Assembly: GCF_021952865.1 (NCBI RefSeq)
Contig: NZ_CP040792.1
Coordinates: 1,426,001-1,490,000, forward strand
Source of the DNA: Clavibacter californiensis
GTDB lineage: Bacteria > Actinomycetota > Actinomycetes > Actinomycetales > Microbacteriaceae
Reading direction: 5' to 3'
DNA length: 64,000 nt
Shown here piece after piece: positions 36,435-45,530 of this stretch. Both the position numbers and the translations under genes were made by a program. Position 1 is the stretch's first letter. Each line of letters starts with the position of its first letter. Under the pieces are notes generated by a model that was not told the DNA's origin, made no database searches, and saw nothing but the letters and a program-made list of their open reading frames with translations.

Positions 36435-38288
36435 TTGTTCGACAACGGGGTGGACCACGTCCGGCGCGCACGCCGACGCTCGCGGCTGATCGCCTGCCTC
36501 GCCGTCTGGGCCGTCGCGCTCGGGGTCGGGCTCGTCGGCACCGGCACCATCGGAGGATCCGCGGAGCCCGCGCATGCGGCATCCGGCGCCGACTTCGATC
36601 CCGGCATGATCATCAGCGACGCCAAGTTCTACGACGGCGACGCGATGTCGCAGGGCGACATCCGGTCCTTCCTGCAGGCGCGCGTCCCGAGCTGCGCGTC
36701 CGGCTACGTGTGCCTCAAGAACTACGTGGAGAGTACGCCCGCGCGCGCGGCCGACAGCCGCTGCTCGGACCTCCAGGCGTCGCGCCTCAGCGGTGCCGAC
36801 ATCGTCTACTGGGTCGGCCGCGCGTGCGGGGTCAGCCAGGCCGCGCTCCTCGTGCTCCTGGAGAAGGAGCAGGGCCTCGTCACCGACAGCACGCCGACCG
36901 ACCGCCAGTTCCGCAGCGCCACCGGCTACGGCTGCCCGGACACCGCCGCGTGCGACTCCCTCTACTACGGCTTCTTCAACCAGGTCTACAACGCGGCGCA
37001 CCAGTTCAAGGTGTACCAGTCCACGCCGACGCGCTGGAACTACCAGGCCGGGCGCAGCAACCGCATCCTCTGGCACCCGAACGCGGACTGCGGATCCTCG
37101 CAGGTCACCATCCGCAACCAGGCGACGGCGGGCCTCTACATCTACACGCCGTACCAGCCCAACGCCGCCGCGCTGCGGAACCTCTACGGCAGCGGCGACT
37201 CGTGCTCCTCGTACGGCAACCGCAACTTCTGGCGCCTGTACACCGACTGGTTCGGCAGCACGAGCGACGGCCCCGTGTCCTCCTTCGTCAAGACGGCCAC
37301 GGACGACACCGTCTTCCTGGTGAGCGGCGGGCAGAAGCACCAGGTCCCCGACTTCGGCGTCTACCAGTCCCTCTCCGCCCTGGGCGGGATCAGCACGGTG
37401 CCGCGCTCCTACCTCGACGCGCTGGGCACCGGCATCCCCGCGTCCGCGCTGGTGCGCGACCCCTCGTCGGGCGCGGTCGCCCTCGTGCAGGCGGATCGTC
37501 GGCACCGGTTCGCGTCGTGCGACCTCGTCGCCTCCTACGGCTACGGCTGCGGCGACGCCGTGAACCTCGACCCCCGCCAGCTCCGGGCGCTGTCGGACGC
37601 CGGCGAGATGAGCGCCTTCTTCGTCCTCCCCGGCAGCCCCGTCACCTACCTGCTGAGCGGAGGGACCAAGTACCCCGTGTCCACGTGGGGTGCCGTCCTC
37701 GGCCTCAACGGAGGACGTCCGCCCTTCGTCGCGACCATGCGCGCGTCGGTGGGCGCTCGGTACGCCACGGGCCACGCCGCCCTCCAGCCGGGGACCCTGG
37801 CGAAGGCGTCGAACAGCGCTGACGTCTTCCTCGTGGACGGGCTCGACCGCAAGATCCGCGTCCCGGACTTCGCCGTCACCGCGGAGCTCGGCCTCGGGCG
37901 GTCGTTCGCGACCGTGACCCCGGCATCGGTCGACGGGTACCCGCGTGCGGCGGCCGACCTGTCCCTGCTCGTGCGCTGCGCGGGCGTCACGTCGCTCGCC
38001 TCCCAGGGGAGCGTCGTCGCCCTGGGATCGCCGGGTTCGACGGGTCTCGCCGTCACCGACCTCGCGCCGTCGACGTGCGCCGCCCTCGACGCCGCCGGTC
38101 GGACGGTGACCGGGCCCGTCTTCGTCAAGGGCAGCACGTCCGCGACGGTGTTCCTCCTCCAGGGCGGTCAGGCGCGTGTGGTGCCCACCTGGGACCGGCT
38201 GGTCGCGCTCGCGGGCACGTCGTCGCCGACCGTCACGGTGATGGGTCCGGGGGCGCTCGCGCGCATCCCCGTCGGCGCCGCGTCCTGA
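36435..38288 (+). CDS. Secreted protein with lysozyme-like N-terminal region and repeated C-terminal units
   Basis: 617 aa. A TTG start gives a signal peptide: a basic RRARRRSR stretch, a hydrophobic core and a likely AHA-AS cleavage near residue 49. The Cys-rich N-terminal domain (~50-270) has ALLVLLEKEQGLVTDS, SATGYGCPDT and YYGFFNQVYNAAHQF, which suggests a transglycosylase/lysozyme-like fold with Glu in EKEQG as candidate acid; this is inference. From ~275 on come five units of roughly 65-75 residues, each with a hydrophobic VFLVSGGQKHQVPDF-type strand pair, like beta-propeller blades. It could act in wall remodelling or surface binding. Such proteins are often left as hypothetical in Microbacteriaceae. 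Confidence 0.75.
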   Translation: MFDNGVDHVRRARRRSRLIACLAVWAVALGVGLVGTGTIGGSAEPAHAASGADFDPGMIISDAKFYDGDAMSQGDIRSFLQARVPSCASGYVCLKNYVESTPARAADSRCSDLQASRLSGADIVYWVGRACGVSQAALLVLLEKEQGLVTDSTPTDRQFRSATGYGCPDTAACDSLYYGFFNQVYNAAHQFKVYQSTPTRWNYQAGRSNRILWHPNADCGSSQVTIRNQATAGLYIYTPYQPNAAALRNLYGSGDSCSSYGNRNFWRLYTDWFGSTSDGPVSSFVKTATDDTVFLVSGGQKHQVPDFGVYQSLSALGGISTVPRSYLDALGTGIPASALVRDPSSGAVALVQADRRHRFASCDLVASYGYGCGDAVNLDPRQLRALSDAGEMSAFFVLPGSPVTYLLSGGTKYPVSTWGAVLGLNGGRPPFVATMRASVGARYATGHAALQPGTLAKASNSADVFLVDGLDRKIRVPDFAVTAELGLGRSFATVTPASVDGYPRAAADLSLLVRCAGVTSLASQGSVVALGSPGSTGLAVTDLAPSTCAALDAAGRTVTGPVFVKGSTSATVFLLQGGQARVVPTWDRLVALAGTSSPTVTVMGPGALARIPVGAAS

Positions 38289-38361
38289 CGCACCTCACCC
38301 AGGTCGGGTCGCGCGGGTCCGCGCGGCCCGGGCACCCGGCGGGAGGTCATGCGCCACCGGA

Positions 38362-38367
38362 TACAGT
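38362..38367 (+). promoter_or_regulatory. -10-like element (TACAGT) upstream of the GtrA gene at 38441
   Basis: TACAGT within GGATACAGTGGG, 73 nt before the ATG. The same ATACAGTGGG context occurs before the response-regulator gene (5182-5191). No -35 was identified. Confidence 0.35.
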
Positions 38368-38440
38368 GGGGCCGCACCGGACGACCACGGCGCGGCCCGC
38401 CGGGTGCCCGCCCTAGCGCCCGGCGCGGCGAGGAGAGCCC

Positions 38441-38911
38441 ATGGAACAGCACGCGCACGACGTCGACGGCCCCCGCGAGGAGACCCCGCCCCCGGGGATC
38501 CTGCTCCGGCTGATCAAGGACGAGCGCGTCGCGTTCCTGCTGGTCGGCGGCTTCAACACCGTGCTCGGCACGGCGTGGTTCGCACTCTTCTACCTGCTGT
38601 GGGGCCACTCGATCCCGTATCCGCTCGTGCTCGTCATCGCGTGGGCGGTGCAGCTCCCCATCGCGTTCACCCTGCATCGCAAGCTCGTCTTCCGGGTGAG
38701 CGGCAACCTGCTCCCGGACTTCTCCCGCTACACGCTGGTGAACCTCGTGCCGCTGTTCGCCAACATGCTGCTGCTGCCGCTCGTGGTCGAGACCACGCCC
38801 CTGGAGCCGATCGTCGCGCAGATCCTCGTGACCATCGTGATCACCGTGGCGACCTACACGGGCCACAAGTTCTTCTCGTTCCGCCGGCCGCGCGACGAGG
38901 CCGTCCGCTGA
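38441..38911 (+). CDS. GtrA family membrane protein
   Basis: 156 aa. An N-terminal hydrophilic stretch of about 25 residues precedes LIKDERVAFLLVGGFNTVLG, the GtrA signature, and four membrane helices; it ends GHKFFSFRRPRDEAVR. A paralogue of the protein at 20807. GGAGAG lies 6-11 nt upstream of the ATG. It stands between the secreted protein and two convergent ligase-like genes, without an adjacent GtrB. Probable role in handling polyprenyl-linked sugars. Confidence 0.88.
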   Translation: MEQHAHDVDGPREETPPPGILLRLIKDERVAFLLVGGFNTVLGTAWFALFYLLWGHSIPYPLVLVIAWAVQLPIAFTLHRKLVFRVSGNLLPDFSRYTLVNLVPLFANMLLLPLVVETTPLEPIVAQILVTIVITVATYTGHKFFSFRRPRDEAVR

Positions 38912-38938
38912 TGCCGACGACGGGCCGCGGCCCGTCCG

Positions 38939-40231
38939 TCATCCCGGTCGGTGCTGCTCCGGGAGCCCGTGCCGCCAGCTGCGGCCCTGCGCGGCCTTGA
39001 CGGCGCAGATCACGAGCAGGACCCAGCCCCACTCCACGATCGTGACGCTCTCGGCGAGCGACGCGACCACGAGGACGACGAGCACCAGGGCCGTCCAGAC
39101 GTAGCCGACGCCGCGCTTGGTGGTCGCCAGCACCCAGGACCGGCCGAGCGCGAGGGCGCAGAACGCCGCGAACAGCGCGAGCCCGACGAGCCCGGCCTGC
39201 AGGTAGAGGTCGAGGTAGGCGTTCCGCCCTGTCTCCTGCGCGCCTCGGCTGACGAGGTCGAGGGCCGTGTACGGGTACGCGTCCCGGCGCCAGAAGCCGA
39301 CGAAGCCCCAGCCCTCGATGGTGTTGAGGTCGATGAGGCGCAGCATCTCCCGCCAGAGCGCGACGCGCTGGAGGTAGTCGGGCCGCGCCTGCAGCACCTG
39401 CAGCACGGGGGAGCGGAAGGCCACGACCAGCACCGCGACACCTGCGGCGAGCACGAGGACCGCGCTGTTGGCCAGGGGCCGAGCCTGCCGCGCGAGGTGG
39501 CGGAGGCCGAGGATCGCGAGGGCGGCGACGGCGAGCACGAGGAACGTGCCGAGGATCACCGACGAGCGCGTGAGCGACGCCACGAGGAACGCGACGACCA
39601 GCGAGAAGACGGCGCGGCCGCGCGAGACGGACCGGGTCATGAGCTCCACCGCGAAGGTCACGGCCGCGACCAGGGCCAGGATGCCCAGGGCGTTGCGCTC
39701 GCCGAGCAGCCCCTGGATGGGGCCGAGGCGCTCGAGGGCGCCGCGGATCCCGAGGAACGGGATGGGGCCGTCGATGAGCAGCCCGGCGAGCACCTCGAGC
39801 GCGAGGGACGACACCAGCACCAGCCGCAGCACGTCCCCGGCCGCGCGCACGATCTGGATGAGGTCGCGGACGACGCCGACGTACACCGCGAGGAACGCGG
39901 ACGCCGCGAGGTAGAGCACGCCGCCGACCGCGTCCGGCTGGTACGCCGTCCAGAGCAGCGTCGCGGCGCACCAGCCCACCAGGACGAGCAGCGAGATGGG
40001 CAGGAGGCCCCGCCACTCCCAGTCGCCGCGCTTCGCCGCGAGGGATCCCGCGGCCATGGCCACGAGCGCGGTGACGATGGCGATGAGGCCGGCCCACCCC
40101 ACGGTGGACCTGAGCGCGTGCGACAGGACGGCCGTGCCGAGGATGCAGTGCGTGAGCGCGGCGGAGAAGCGCGCCGACCCGAGCAGGTCGGGCAGGCGCT
40201 CCGGGAGCGGCAGGCGGGCGGGACGGGTCAT
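38939..40231 (-). CDS. O-antigen ligase/polymerase-like (Wzy/WaaL) membrane protein
   Basis: 430 aa. About eleven membrane helices with the large external loop before the last helices characteristic of the Wzy_C/WaaL family: LARPDYLQRVALWREMLRLI, EGWGFVGFWRRDAYPYT and ETGRNAYLDLYLQAGLVGL, where the conserved His/Asn-x-Tyr region is NAYLD. GERNALGILALVA is the other family hallmark. It would either polymerise lipid-linked repeat units or ligate a glycan to an acceptor on the outer face. It is 48 nt downstream of a paralogue in the same orientation. Confidence 0.85.
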   Translation of the reverse strand: MTRPARLPLPERLPDLLGSARFSAALTHCILGTAVLSHALRSTVGWAGLIAIVTALVAMAAGSLAAKRGDWEWRGLLPISLLVLVGWCAATLLWTAYQPDAVGGVLYLAASAFLAVYVGVVRDLIQIVRAAGDVLRLVLVSSLALEVLAGLLIDGPIPFLGIRGALERLGPIQGLLGERNALGILALVAAVTFAVELMTRSVSRGRAVFSLVVAFLVASLTRSSVILGTFLVLAVAALAILGLRHLARQARPLANSAVLVLAAGVAVLVVAFRSPVLQVLQARPDYLQRVALWREMLRLIDLNTIEGWGFVGFWRRDAYPYTALDLVSRGAQETGRNAYLDLYLQAGLVGLALFAAFCALALGRSWVLATTKRGVGYVWTALVLVVLVVASLAESVTIVEWGWVLLVICAVKAAQGRSWRHGLPEQHRPG

Positions 40232-40279
40232 GCGTCGGCCATCACGGGCGGTCGGCGGGGCACCGGGCGGCCGCGCGGA

Positions 40280-41728
40280 TCAGGCGACGCGGGGGTCGGC
40301 GGCGGCGGGCGCGGCGGCGGAGGGTACGGCCGCGGGGATCGAGGGGTCCGCGTGGTAGGACGGCGCGACCGCGGGGACCGGCGCGGTCTCCGGCCGTGCC
40401 GCACGGCGACGCGCATCGTCGGGTCCCGGGACGTCCTCGCGCGCCACCATGCCGGACTTCGTGACGATCGCGATGACGACGAGCAGCAGCCAGTTGCCCT
40501 CGTACAGCAGCCGGCTCTCCGCGAGGCTCTGCACGACCAGCGCGGTCATGAGCAGCAGCGGCGCCAGCGCGAGGGTGGAGTACGGCTCGACGCGGTCGCG
40601 GCGGTGCTGCCTGCGGTCGATCGCGGCCCACCAGGAGCGCACGTAGGTGGTGACGACGAACGCGGCGAAGGCCAGGAGGCCGATCGCGCCCACCTGCAGC
40701 AGGACGTCGATGTACGCGTCGTGGGCCTGCAGGTAGGTGACGCCGCTGCGGACGGCGAGGCCCTGGAAGGGGTGCACCCAGGGCGCCCAGTAGCCGATCC
40801 AGCCCCAGCCGACGACGGGGTGCTGCTGCGCGAGGCCCAGCACGGACTCCCAGATCTGGAACCGGCCCGTGAGGTCGGGGGACCGGCCGAGGAGCTCGAA
40901 CACCTCGGCCGTGCGCGTGGCGACGACGCCCGCGCCGACCACGGCGGCCACGGCGACGCCCCCGGCCAGCACGAGGCGGCCCCGGATGCCGACGCGTCGG
41001 GCGACGAGCGCGAGGCCGGCGACGATGCCGGTCATGACGAGCGCAACCAGGACCGTGGAGCTGCCGGTGAGGGTCAGGGTGAGGAGGGCGACGAGGATCC
41101 AGATCCCGGCGTCGCGGCGGCGGACCGTGCGCGCCGCGTACTGCAGCGAGAAGACGATGAGGCCGAGCAGCGCGACCATGGCGAGCAGGTTCGCGTTGCC
41201 GACGACGCCCTGGATCCGGCCGCCGCTGAGGAGCTCCCCGCGGGTCCACGCGAACGCGGCGGGTGCGCGGGGCCCGTAGTCGGTGAAGAACGGCATGACC
41301 GGCCCGCGCACCACGACGGCGACGAACAGCTCGAAGGCGAGCGACAGCCCGAGGATGATGCGGAACGCGCGTCCGAGGCCCTGCACGATCTCGGACCACG
41401 ACAGCAGGGCCACGAGCGTCAGCGCCGCGATGGACGTCGACAGCTGGATGAGCACGCCGAGCGCCGACTCCGGCCGGTACTGCGACCACGCGATGGAGAG
41501 CACCGCGATCCCCGTGAACACGAGCAGCGGGATCGGCAGCACGCGCACGCGCGGCAGGGGACGGGAGCGCGTGAGCAGGATGATGCACGTGACCAGCACG
41601 GCGAGCGCGATCGCCCCGAAGCCCCACCAGCTGAGGCTGTCGCGCCACATGTCACCGGCGAACGTGGTGACGAGGACGAAGGTCGCGAAGCTCCGGAGGG
41701 CTCGGCGGCTGGCGGTGGGCATGCCCAT
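40280..41728 (-). CDS. O-antigen ligase/polymerase-like (Wzy/WaaL) membrane protein
   Basis: 482 aa. About twelve membrane helices. Family motifs parallel those of the gene at 38939: VVGNANLLAMVALLGL, GRFQIWESVLGLAQQHP, GWGWIGYWAPWVHPFQ and the YLQAHDAYIDVLLQVGAIGL loop with the conserved His-Asp-Ala-Tyr. A Pro/Ala-rich cytoplasmic tail of about 50 residues is added at the C-terminus. ATG at 41728 (an alternative ATG at 41722). Tandem paralogues may handle two different repeat units, or one may polymerise and the other ligate. Confidence 0.85.
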   Translation of the reverse strand: MGMPTASRRALRSFATFVLVTTFAGDMWRDSLSWWGFGAIALAVLVTCIILLTRSRPLPRVRVLPIPLLVFTGIAVLSIAWSQYRPESALGVLIQLSTSIAALTLVALLSWSEIVQGLGRAFRIILGLSLAFELFVAVVVRGPVMPFFTDYGPRAPAAFAWTRGELLSGGRIQGVVGNANLLAMVALLGLIVFSLQYAARTVRRRDAGIWILVALLTLTLTGSSTVLVALVMTGIVAGLALVARRVGIRGRLVLAGGVAVAAVVGAGVVATRTAEVFELLGRSPDLTGRFQIWESVLGLAQQHPVVGWGWIGYWAPWVHPFQGLAVRSGVTYLQAHDAYIDVLLQVGAIGLLAFAAFVVTTYVRSWWAAIDRRQHRRDRVEPYSTLALAPLLLMTALVVQSLAESRLLYEGNWLLLVVIAIVTKSGMVAREDVPGPDDARRRAARPETAPVPAVAPSYHADPSIPAAVPSAAAPAAADPRVA

Positions 41729-41822
41729 CAGGGTATCCGGCCCGAGGCCCTGGTCCCGCCGCCTGAGGTGAGCGGCGGCGCCGGGGCCCCGAACGCCGGC
41801 GCTCCACGCGCCCGGCTGTCCA

Positions 41823-43001
41823 TCAGACGAAGGCCGCGTGCCCCGTGATCGCGCGGCCGACGATGAGCGTGTTCATCTCGCGGGTGCCCTCGTAGGAGTA
41901 GATGGCCTCGGCGTCGGCGAAGAAGCGGGCCACGTCGTAGTCGAGCACGATGCCGTTGCCGCCGAACGCCTCGCGGCACCAGGCGACGGTCTCGCGCATC
42001 CGGCTGGTGGCGTACGCCTTGGCCAGCGCCGAGTGCTCGTCCGACTGCGTGCCCTCGTCGACCATCTCGGACGCGCGCGTCACCAGCCCGATCGACGCCG
42101 TGATGTTGCCGAGGCTGCGGACGAGGAGGTCCTGGATGAGCTGGTGCGCGCCGAGCGGCTTGCCGAACTGCTCCCGCTCGCCCGTGTAGGCGACCGCCGC
42201 CTCGTACGCGCCGATGGAGATCCCGATGGCGGCCCACGCCACCTCCGCGCGCGTGAGCCGGAGCACCTTGGCGGTGTCGGCGAACGAGCGCGAGTTCTGC
42301 AGCCGGTTCCGCTCGGGCACGATGACGCCGTCGAGCTCGATGTCCGCGTTCTGCACGATGCGCAGCGCCTGCTTGTCCTCGATCCGGGTGGCGCGGAAGC
42401 CGGGGGAGTCATTCGGGACGAGGAAGCCCTTCACCTGGCCGTCGTCGGCGTCCTTGGCCCAGATGACGGTGACGTCGCTGATGGTGCCGTTGCCGATCCA
42501 GCGCTTGGATCCCGTGATGCTCCATTCGTCGCCGCGGCGCGTGGCGACCGTGCGGAGGCCGCGGGCGGAGTCGGATCCGGACAGCGGCTCGGTGAGGCCG
42601 AAGGAGCCGAGGATCTCCCCGGACGCGAACCGCGGCAGCCACTCGGCGCGCTGCTCCGGGGATCCGGCGACGGCGACGCTGCCCATCACGAGCCCGCTCT
42701 GCATGCCGACGAGGGTCGCGATGCTCGCGTCGACGCGGCCGAGCTCCAGCGCCGCCCAGCCGCGGTAGACGGCTGAGTTCTCGAACGGGCGCGTCTCGGG
42801 GAACGGCATGCCGAACAGGCCGCGCTCCGCGAGGCCGCCGACCACGTGGCGCGGGAACTCGGCGCGGGCCCAGAGCCCGTTGACGTGCGGCTTGACCTCT
42901 GCCTCGAGGTAGGCGCGGAGGTCGGCGAGGGACTCCTTCTCCCGGTCGCCGAGGCGGGTCTCGTAGCCGTAGAAGTCGCCGATGAGGGGGGTGAGGGACA
43001 C
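41823..43001 (-). CDS. Acyl-CoA dehydrogenase, glutaryl-CoA dehydrogenase-like
   Basis: 392 aa. Three-domain FAD flavoprotein: FGLTEPLSGSDSARGLRTVA and WIGNGTISDVTVIWAK in the middle beta-domain, the FAD/tetramer region AAVAYTGEREQFGKPLGAHQ, and Glu371 in IYSYEGTREMNTLIVGRAITG as catalytic base, the same site as in glutaryl-CoA dehydrogenases. It oxidises an acyl-CoA to the enoyl-CoA; a decarboxylating activity on glutaryl-CoA is possible but not proven. GTG start at 42999-43001 with GGAG 4 nt upstream. It is a metabolic gene between polysaccharide genes and manA, probably its own unit. Confidence 0.88.
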   Translation of the reverse strand: MSLTPLIGDFYGYETRLGDREKESLADLRAYLEAEVKPHVNGLWARAEFPRHVVGGLAERGLFGMPFPETRPFENSAVYRGWAALELGRVDASIATLVGMQSGLVMGSVAVAGSPEQRAEWLPRFASGEILGSFGLTEPLSGSDSARGLRTVATRRGDEWSITGSKRWIGNGTISDVTVIWAKDADDGQVKGFLVPNDSPGFRATRIEDKQALRIVQNADIELDGVIVPERNRLQNSRSFADTAKVLRLTRAEVAWAAIGISIGAYEAAVAYTGEREQFGKPLGAHQLIQDLLVRSLGNITASIGLVTRASEMVDEGTQSDEHSALAKAYATSRMRETVAWCREAFGGNGIVLDYDVARFFADAEAIYSYEGTREMNTLIVGRAITGHAAFV

Positions 43002-43166
43002 GATGCTCCGTTGCGGTTCGTCGGCGCCCTCGGGGACGGGCGCCTGCGGCCGAGCCTAGGTCGGCGTCAAGGCGACGGCCCCATCGGTTGGTACTTTGGT
43101 CGCGTCCGGACAGGACGCGCGCCCTCGGGCGTTGTAGGTAGCCGCCAAGCCCGACAGGATCCCGAC

Positions 43167-44462
43167 GTGTTCACTGCCCTCGCCAACACCCCACGCGACT
43201 ACGCCTGGGGATCCCGCACCGCCATCGCCGAGCTGCTCGGCCGCGAGGCGTCCGGCGGCCCGGAGGCGGAGCTCTGGCTCGGTGCGCACGACGGCTCGCG
43301 CACGCGCGTGGTCGACCCGGCGGCGACGGGCGGCGCGACGACGCTGGCCGGGTGGATCAGCAGCGACCCCGCGACCACGCTCGGCCCGCTCGCCCAGGGC
43401 CTCCGCCCGGGCGACGGCCCCGGCCTCCCGTTCCTCCTCAAGGTGCTCGCCGCGGACGGCCCGCTCTCGCTGCAGGCCCACCCGGACCTGCATCGCGCGC
43501 GCCTCGGCTTCCGCGACGAGGAGGACCGCGGCGTCCCGATCGACGCGCCGCACCGCAACTACAAGGACCCGCTGCACAAGCCCGAGCTGATCTTCGCGCT
43601 CAGCGACGAGTTCCACGCGCTCTGCGGCTTCCGGCCGCTCGCGGAGGTGCGCGACGTCTTCACGCTGCTGCTCACGCTCGACGCGTCGGGTCCCGACTCG
43701 GACCCGGCCGTGATCCGCACCGTGCTGTCGCGCCTCACGGGACCCGAGGCGGACGTGCTGCGCGACGTCTTCGCCTTCCTGATGGGCGGCGGATCCGAGG
43801 TGCACCGCCTCGTCGACCGCGTCACCCTGCTCGCCAGCCTGGCCTCCGACCGGCAGTGCCGCGAGTTCTCGACCGAGATGCGCACCGTGCGCGAGCTGGC
43901 GGAGGCGTACCCGGGCGACCCCGGCATCGTCACCTCGCTCCTCCTCAACCGCGTGACGCTCCGCCGCGGCGAGGCCCTCTACCTGCCCGCGGGCAACATC
44001 CACGCCTACCTGCACGGGCTCGGGATCGAGCTCATGGCGGCCTCCGACAACGTGCTGCGCGGCGGCCTCACGCCGAAGCACGTGGACGTGCCCGAGCTCC
44101 TCGACGTGCTCGAGTTCCAGGCGCTGCCCGTCCCGTACCTCGAGCCCGAGCCCGCGGCGCCCGGCGTCGAGCTGTACCGCCCCGACGTGCCCGACTTCCT
44201 GCTCGCGCACGTCACCCCGGCCACGCGCGACGCGGCCGGGGGGGACGACGGCGCGAGCGTCGTCGAGGTCGACGGGCCGGCCATCGTGCTGTGCACCTCC
44301 GGCGAGGTGACCATCCGCGGCGAGGTCTCGTCCGTCGTGGTCCGGCGCGGCGACGCCGTCTTCGTCACGCCCGACGAGGGCCGGCTCGTCGTCACGGGGG
44401 AGGGCGAGGCGTTCCTCGCGACGACCCCGGCGCCCGCGGCCGCCGTCGACGACGGCGCGTGA
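43167..44462 (+). CDS. manA: Mannose-6-phosphate isomerase, class I
   Basis: 431 aa. Zinc cupin enzyme: TPRDYAWGSRTAIAELLG, GPEAELWLGAH, the zinc-binding QAHPD and HKPELIFAL, and YLPAGNIHAYLHGLGIELMA with the catalytic region. It interconverts fructose-6-phosphate and mannose-6-phosphate, supplying phosphomannomutase at 51390. GTG start at 43167 after AGGATCCCGAC; the longer open frame upstream has no family similarity. galE follows 34 nt later with its own leaderless promoter. Confidence 0.94.
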   Translation: MFTALANTPRDYAWGSRTAIAELLGREASGGPEAELWLGAHDGSRTRVVDPAATGGATTLAGWISSDPATTLGPLAQGLRPGDGPGLPFLLKVLAADGPLSLQAHPDLHRARLGFRDEEDRGVPIDAPHRNYKDPLHKPELIFALSDEFHALCGFRPLAEVRDVFTLLLTLDASGPDSDPAVIRTVLSRLTGPEADVLRDVFAFLMGGGSEVHRLVDRVTLLASLASDRQCREFSTEMRTVRELAEAYPGDPGIVTSLLLNRVTLRRGEALYLPAGNIHAYLHGLGIELMAASDNVLRGGLTPKHVDVPELLDVLEFQALPVPYLEPEPAAPGVELYRPDVPDFLLAHVTPATRDAAGGDDGASVVEVDGPAIVLCTSGEVTIRGEVSSVVVRRGDAVFVTPDEGRLVVTGEGEAFLATTPAPAAAVDDGA

Positions 44463-44484
44463 CCGAGGCCGGGAGCGCCGTCGA

Positions 44485-44490
44485 TAGGGT
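44485..44490 (+). promoter_or_regulatory. Leaderless promoter -10 (TAGGGT) of galE
   Basis: TAGGGT, exactly 6 bases, then the ATG at 44497. Transcription is predicted to start at the A of ATG. No ribosome site is present in the short gap. Confidence 0.55.
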
Positions 44491-44496
44491 TGCCGC

Positions 44497-45465
44497 ATGA
44501 CATGGTTGGTCACCGGCGGCGCCGGCTACATCGGTTCGCACATCGTCTCGGCGTTCGCGCGGGCGGGCATCGACACGGTCGTCCTCGACGACCTCTCGAG
44601 CGGGCACGCGTCGTTCGTGCCGGACGGCGTCCCCTTCCATCGGGGATCCGTGCTCGACCGCGAGCTGCTCGCGCGCGTCCTCGGATCGGGTGACATCCGC
44701 GGCGTCGTGCACGTGGCCGGCTTCAAGTACGCGGGCGTCTCCGTCCAGCGCCCGCTGCACACCTACGAGCAGAACGTGACCGCCACGGCCGTGCTGCTCG
44801 AGGAGATGGAGCGCGCGGGCGTCGACAGCATCGTCTTCTCGTCGTCCGCCGCCGTGTACGGGACGCCCGACGTCGACCTGGTCGACGAGAGCACGCCCAA
44901 GGCCCCCGAGTCCCCCTACGGCGAGTCGAAGCTCATCGGCGAGTGGCTGCTCCGTGACCAGGGGATCGCGAAGGGCCTCCGCCACGCGTCGCTCCGCTAC
45001 TTCAACGTCGTGGGATCCGGCGACGAGGGCTACTTCGACACCAGCCCGCACAACCTCTTCCCGCTCGTCTTCGACGCGCTGCTCGACGGCCGCACGCCGC
45101 TCATCTACGGCGGGGACTACCCGACGCCGGACGGCACGTGCGTCCGCGACTACATCCACGTCGTCGACCTCGCGGCATCGCACGTGGCGGCGGCCCGTCG
45201 GCTCGAGGCCGGCGAGCCGGTCGAGCCCGTGTACTGCCTCGGCAGCGGCGCCGGCGTGAGCGTCCGCGAGATCATGACGGCCATCGCGCAGGCGACGGGC
45301 ATCGACTTCGAGCCGGACGTGCGCGACCGCCGCCCCGGCGACCCGGCGCGCATCGTGGCCTCGGGGGAGCTCGCCGCGCGCGACATCGACTGGGCCATGC
45401 GCCACTCCCTGGACGACATGGTCACGAGCGCGTGGGACGCCCGCCAGGCCGGCGTCACGGCGTAG
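44497..45465 (+). CDS. galE: UDP-glucose 4-epimerase
   Basis: 322 aa. Extended SDR: TWLVTGGAGYIGSHIVSAF for NAD, FSSSAAVYG, the Tyr-x3-Lys in YGESKLIGE, and RYFNVVGSGDEG, followed by TPDGTCVRDYIHVVDLA, the GalE hallmark. It makes UDP-galactose, the substrate of Glf at 33132. Usual length is 320-340 residues. A weak hairpin (45493-45517) follows. Confidence 0.92.
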   Translation: MTWLVTGGAGYIGSHIVSAFARAGIDTVVLDDLSSGHASFVPDGVPFHRGSVLDRELLARVLGSGDIRGVVHVAGFKYAGVSVQRPLHTYEQNVTATAVLLEEMERAGVDSIVFSSSAAVYGTPDVDLVDESTPKAPESPYGESKLIGEWLLRDQGIAKGLRHASLRYFNVVGSGDEGYFDTSPHNLFPLVFDALLDGRTPLIYGGDYPTPDGTCVRDYIHVVDLAASHVAAARRLEAGEPVEPVYCLGSGAGVSVREIMTAIAQATGIDFEPDVRDRRPGDPARIVASGELAARDIDWAMRHSLDDMVTSAWDARQAGVTA

Positions 45466-45492
45466 AGCCGGCAGCGAGCCTCGGCGCGTCGC

Positions 45493-45517
45493 AACCCTCG
45501 AGGAGCGGCTGAGGGTT
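45493..45517 (+). terminator. Candidate terminator after galE
   Basis: Perfect 7-bp arms (45493-45499 and 45511-45517) with an 11-nt loop, then a short T-run at the arm end. It separates galE from the whiB promoter, which begins 14 nt later. Confidence 0.5.
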
Positions 45518-45530
45518 TACGCTCCGCGGC

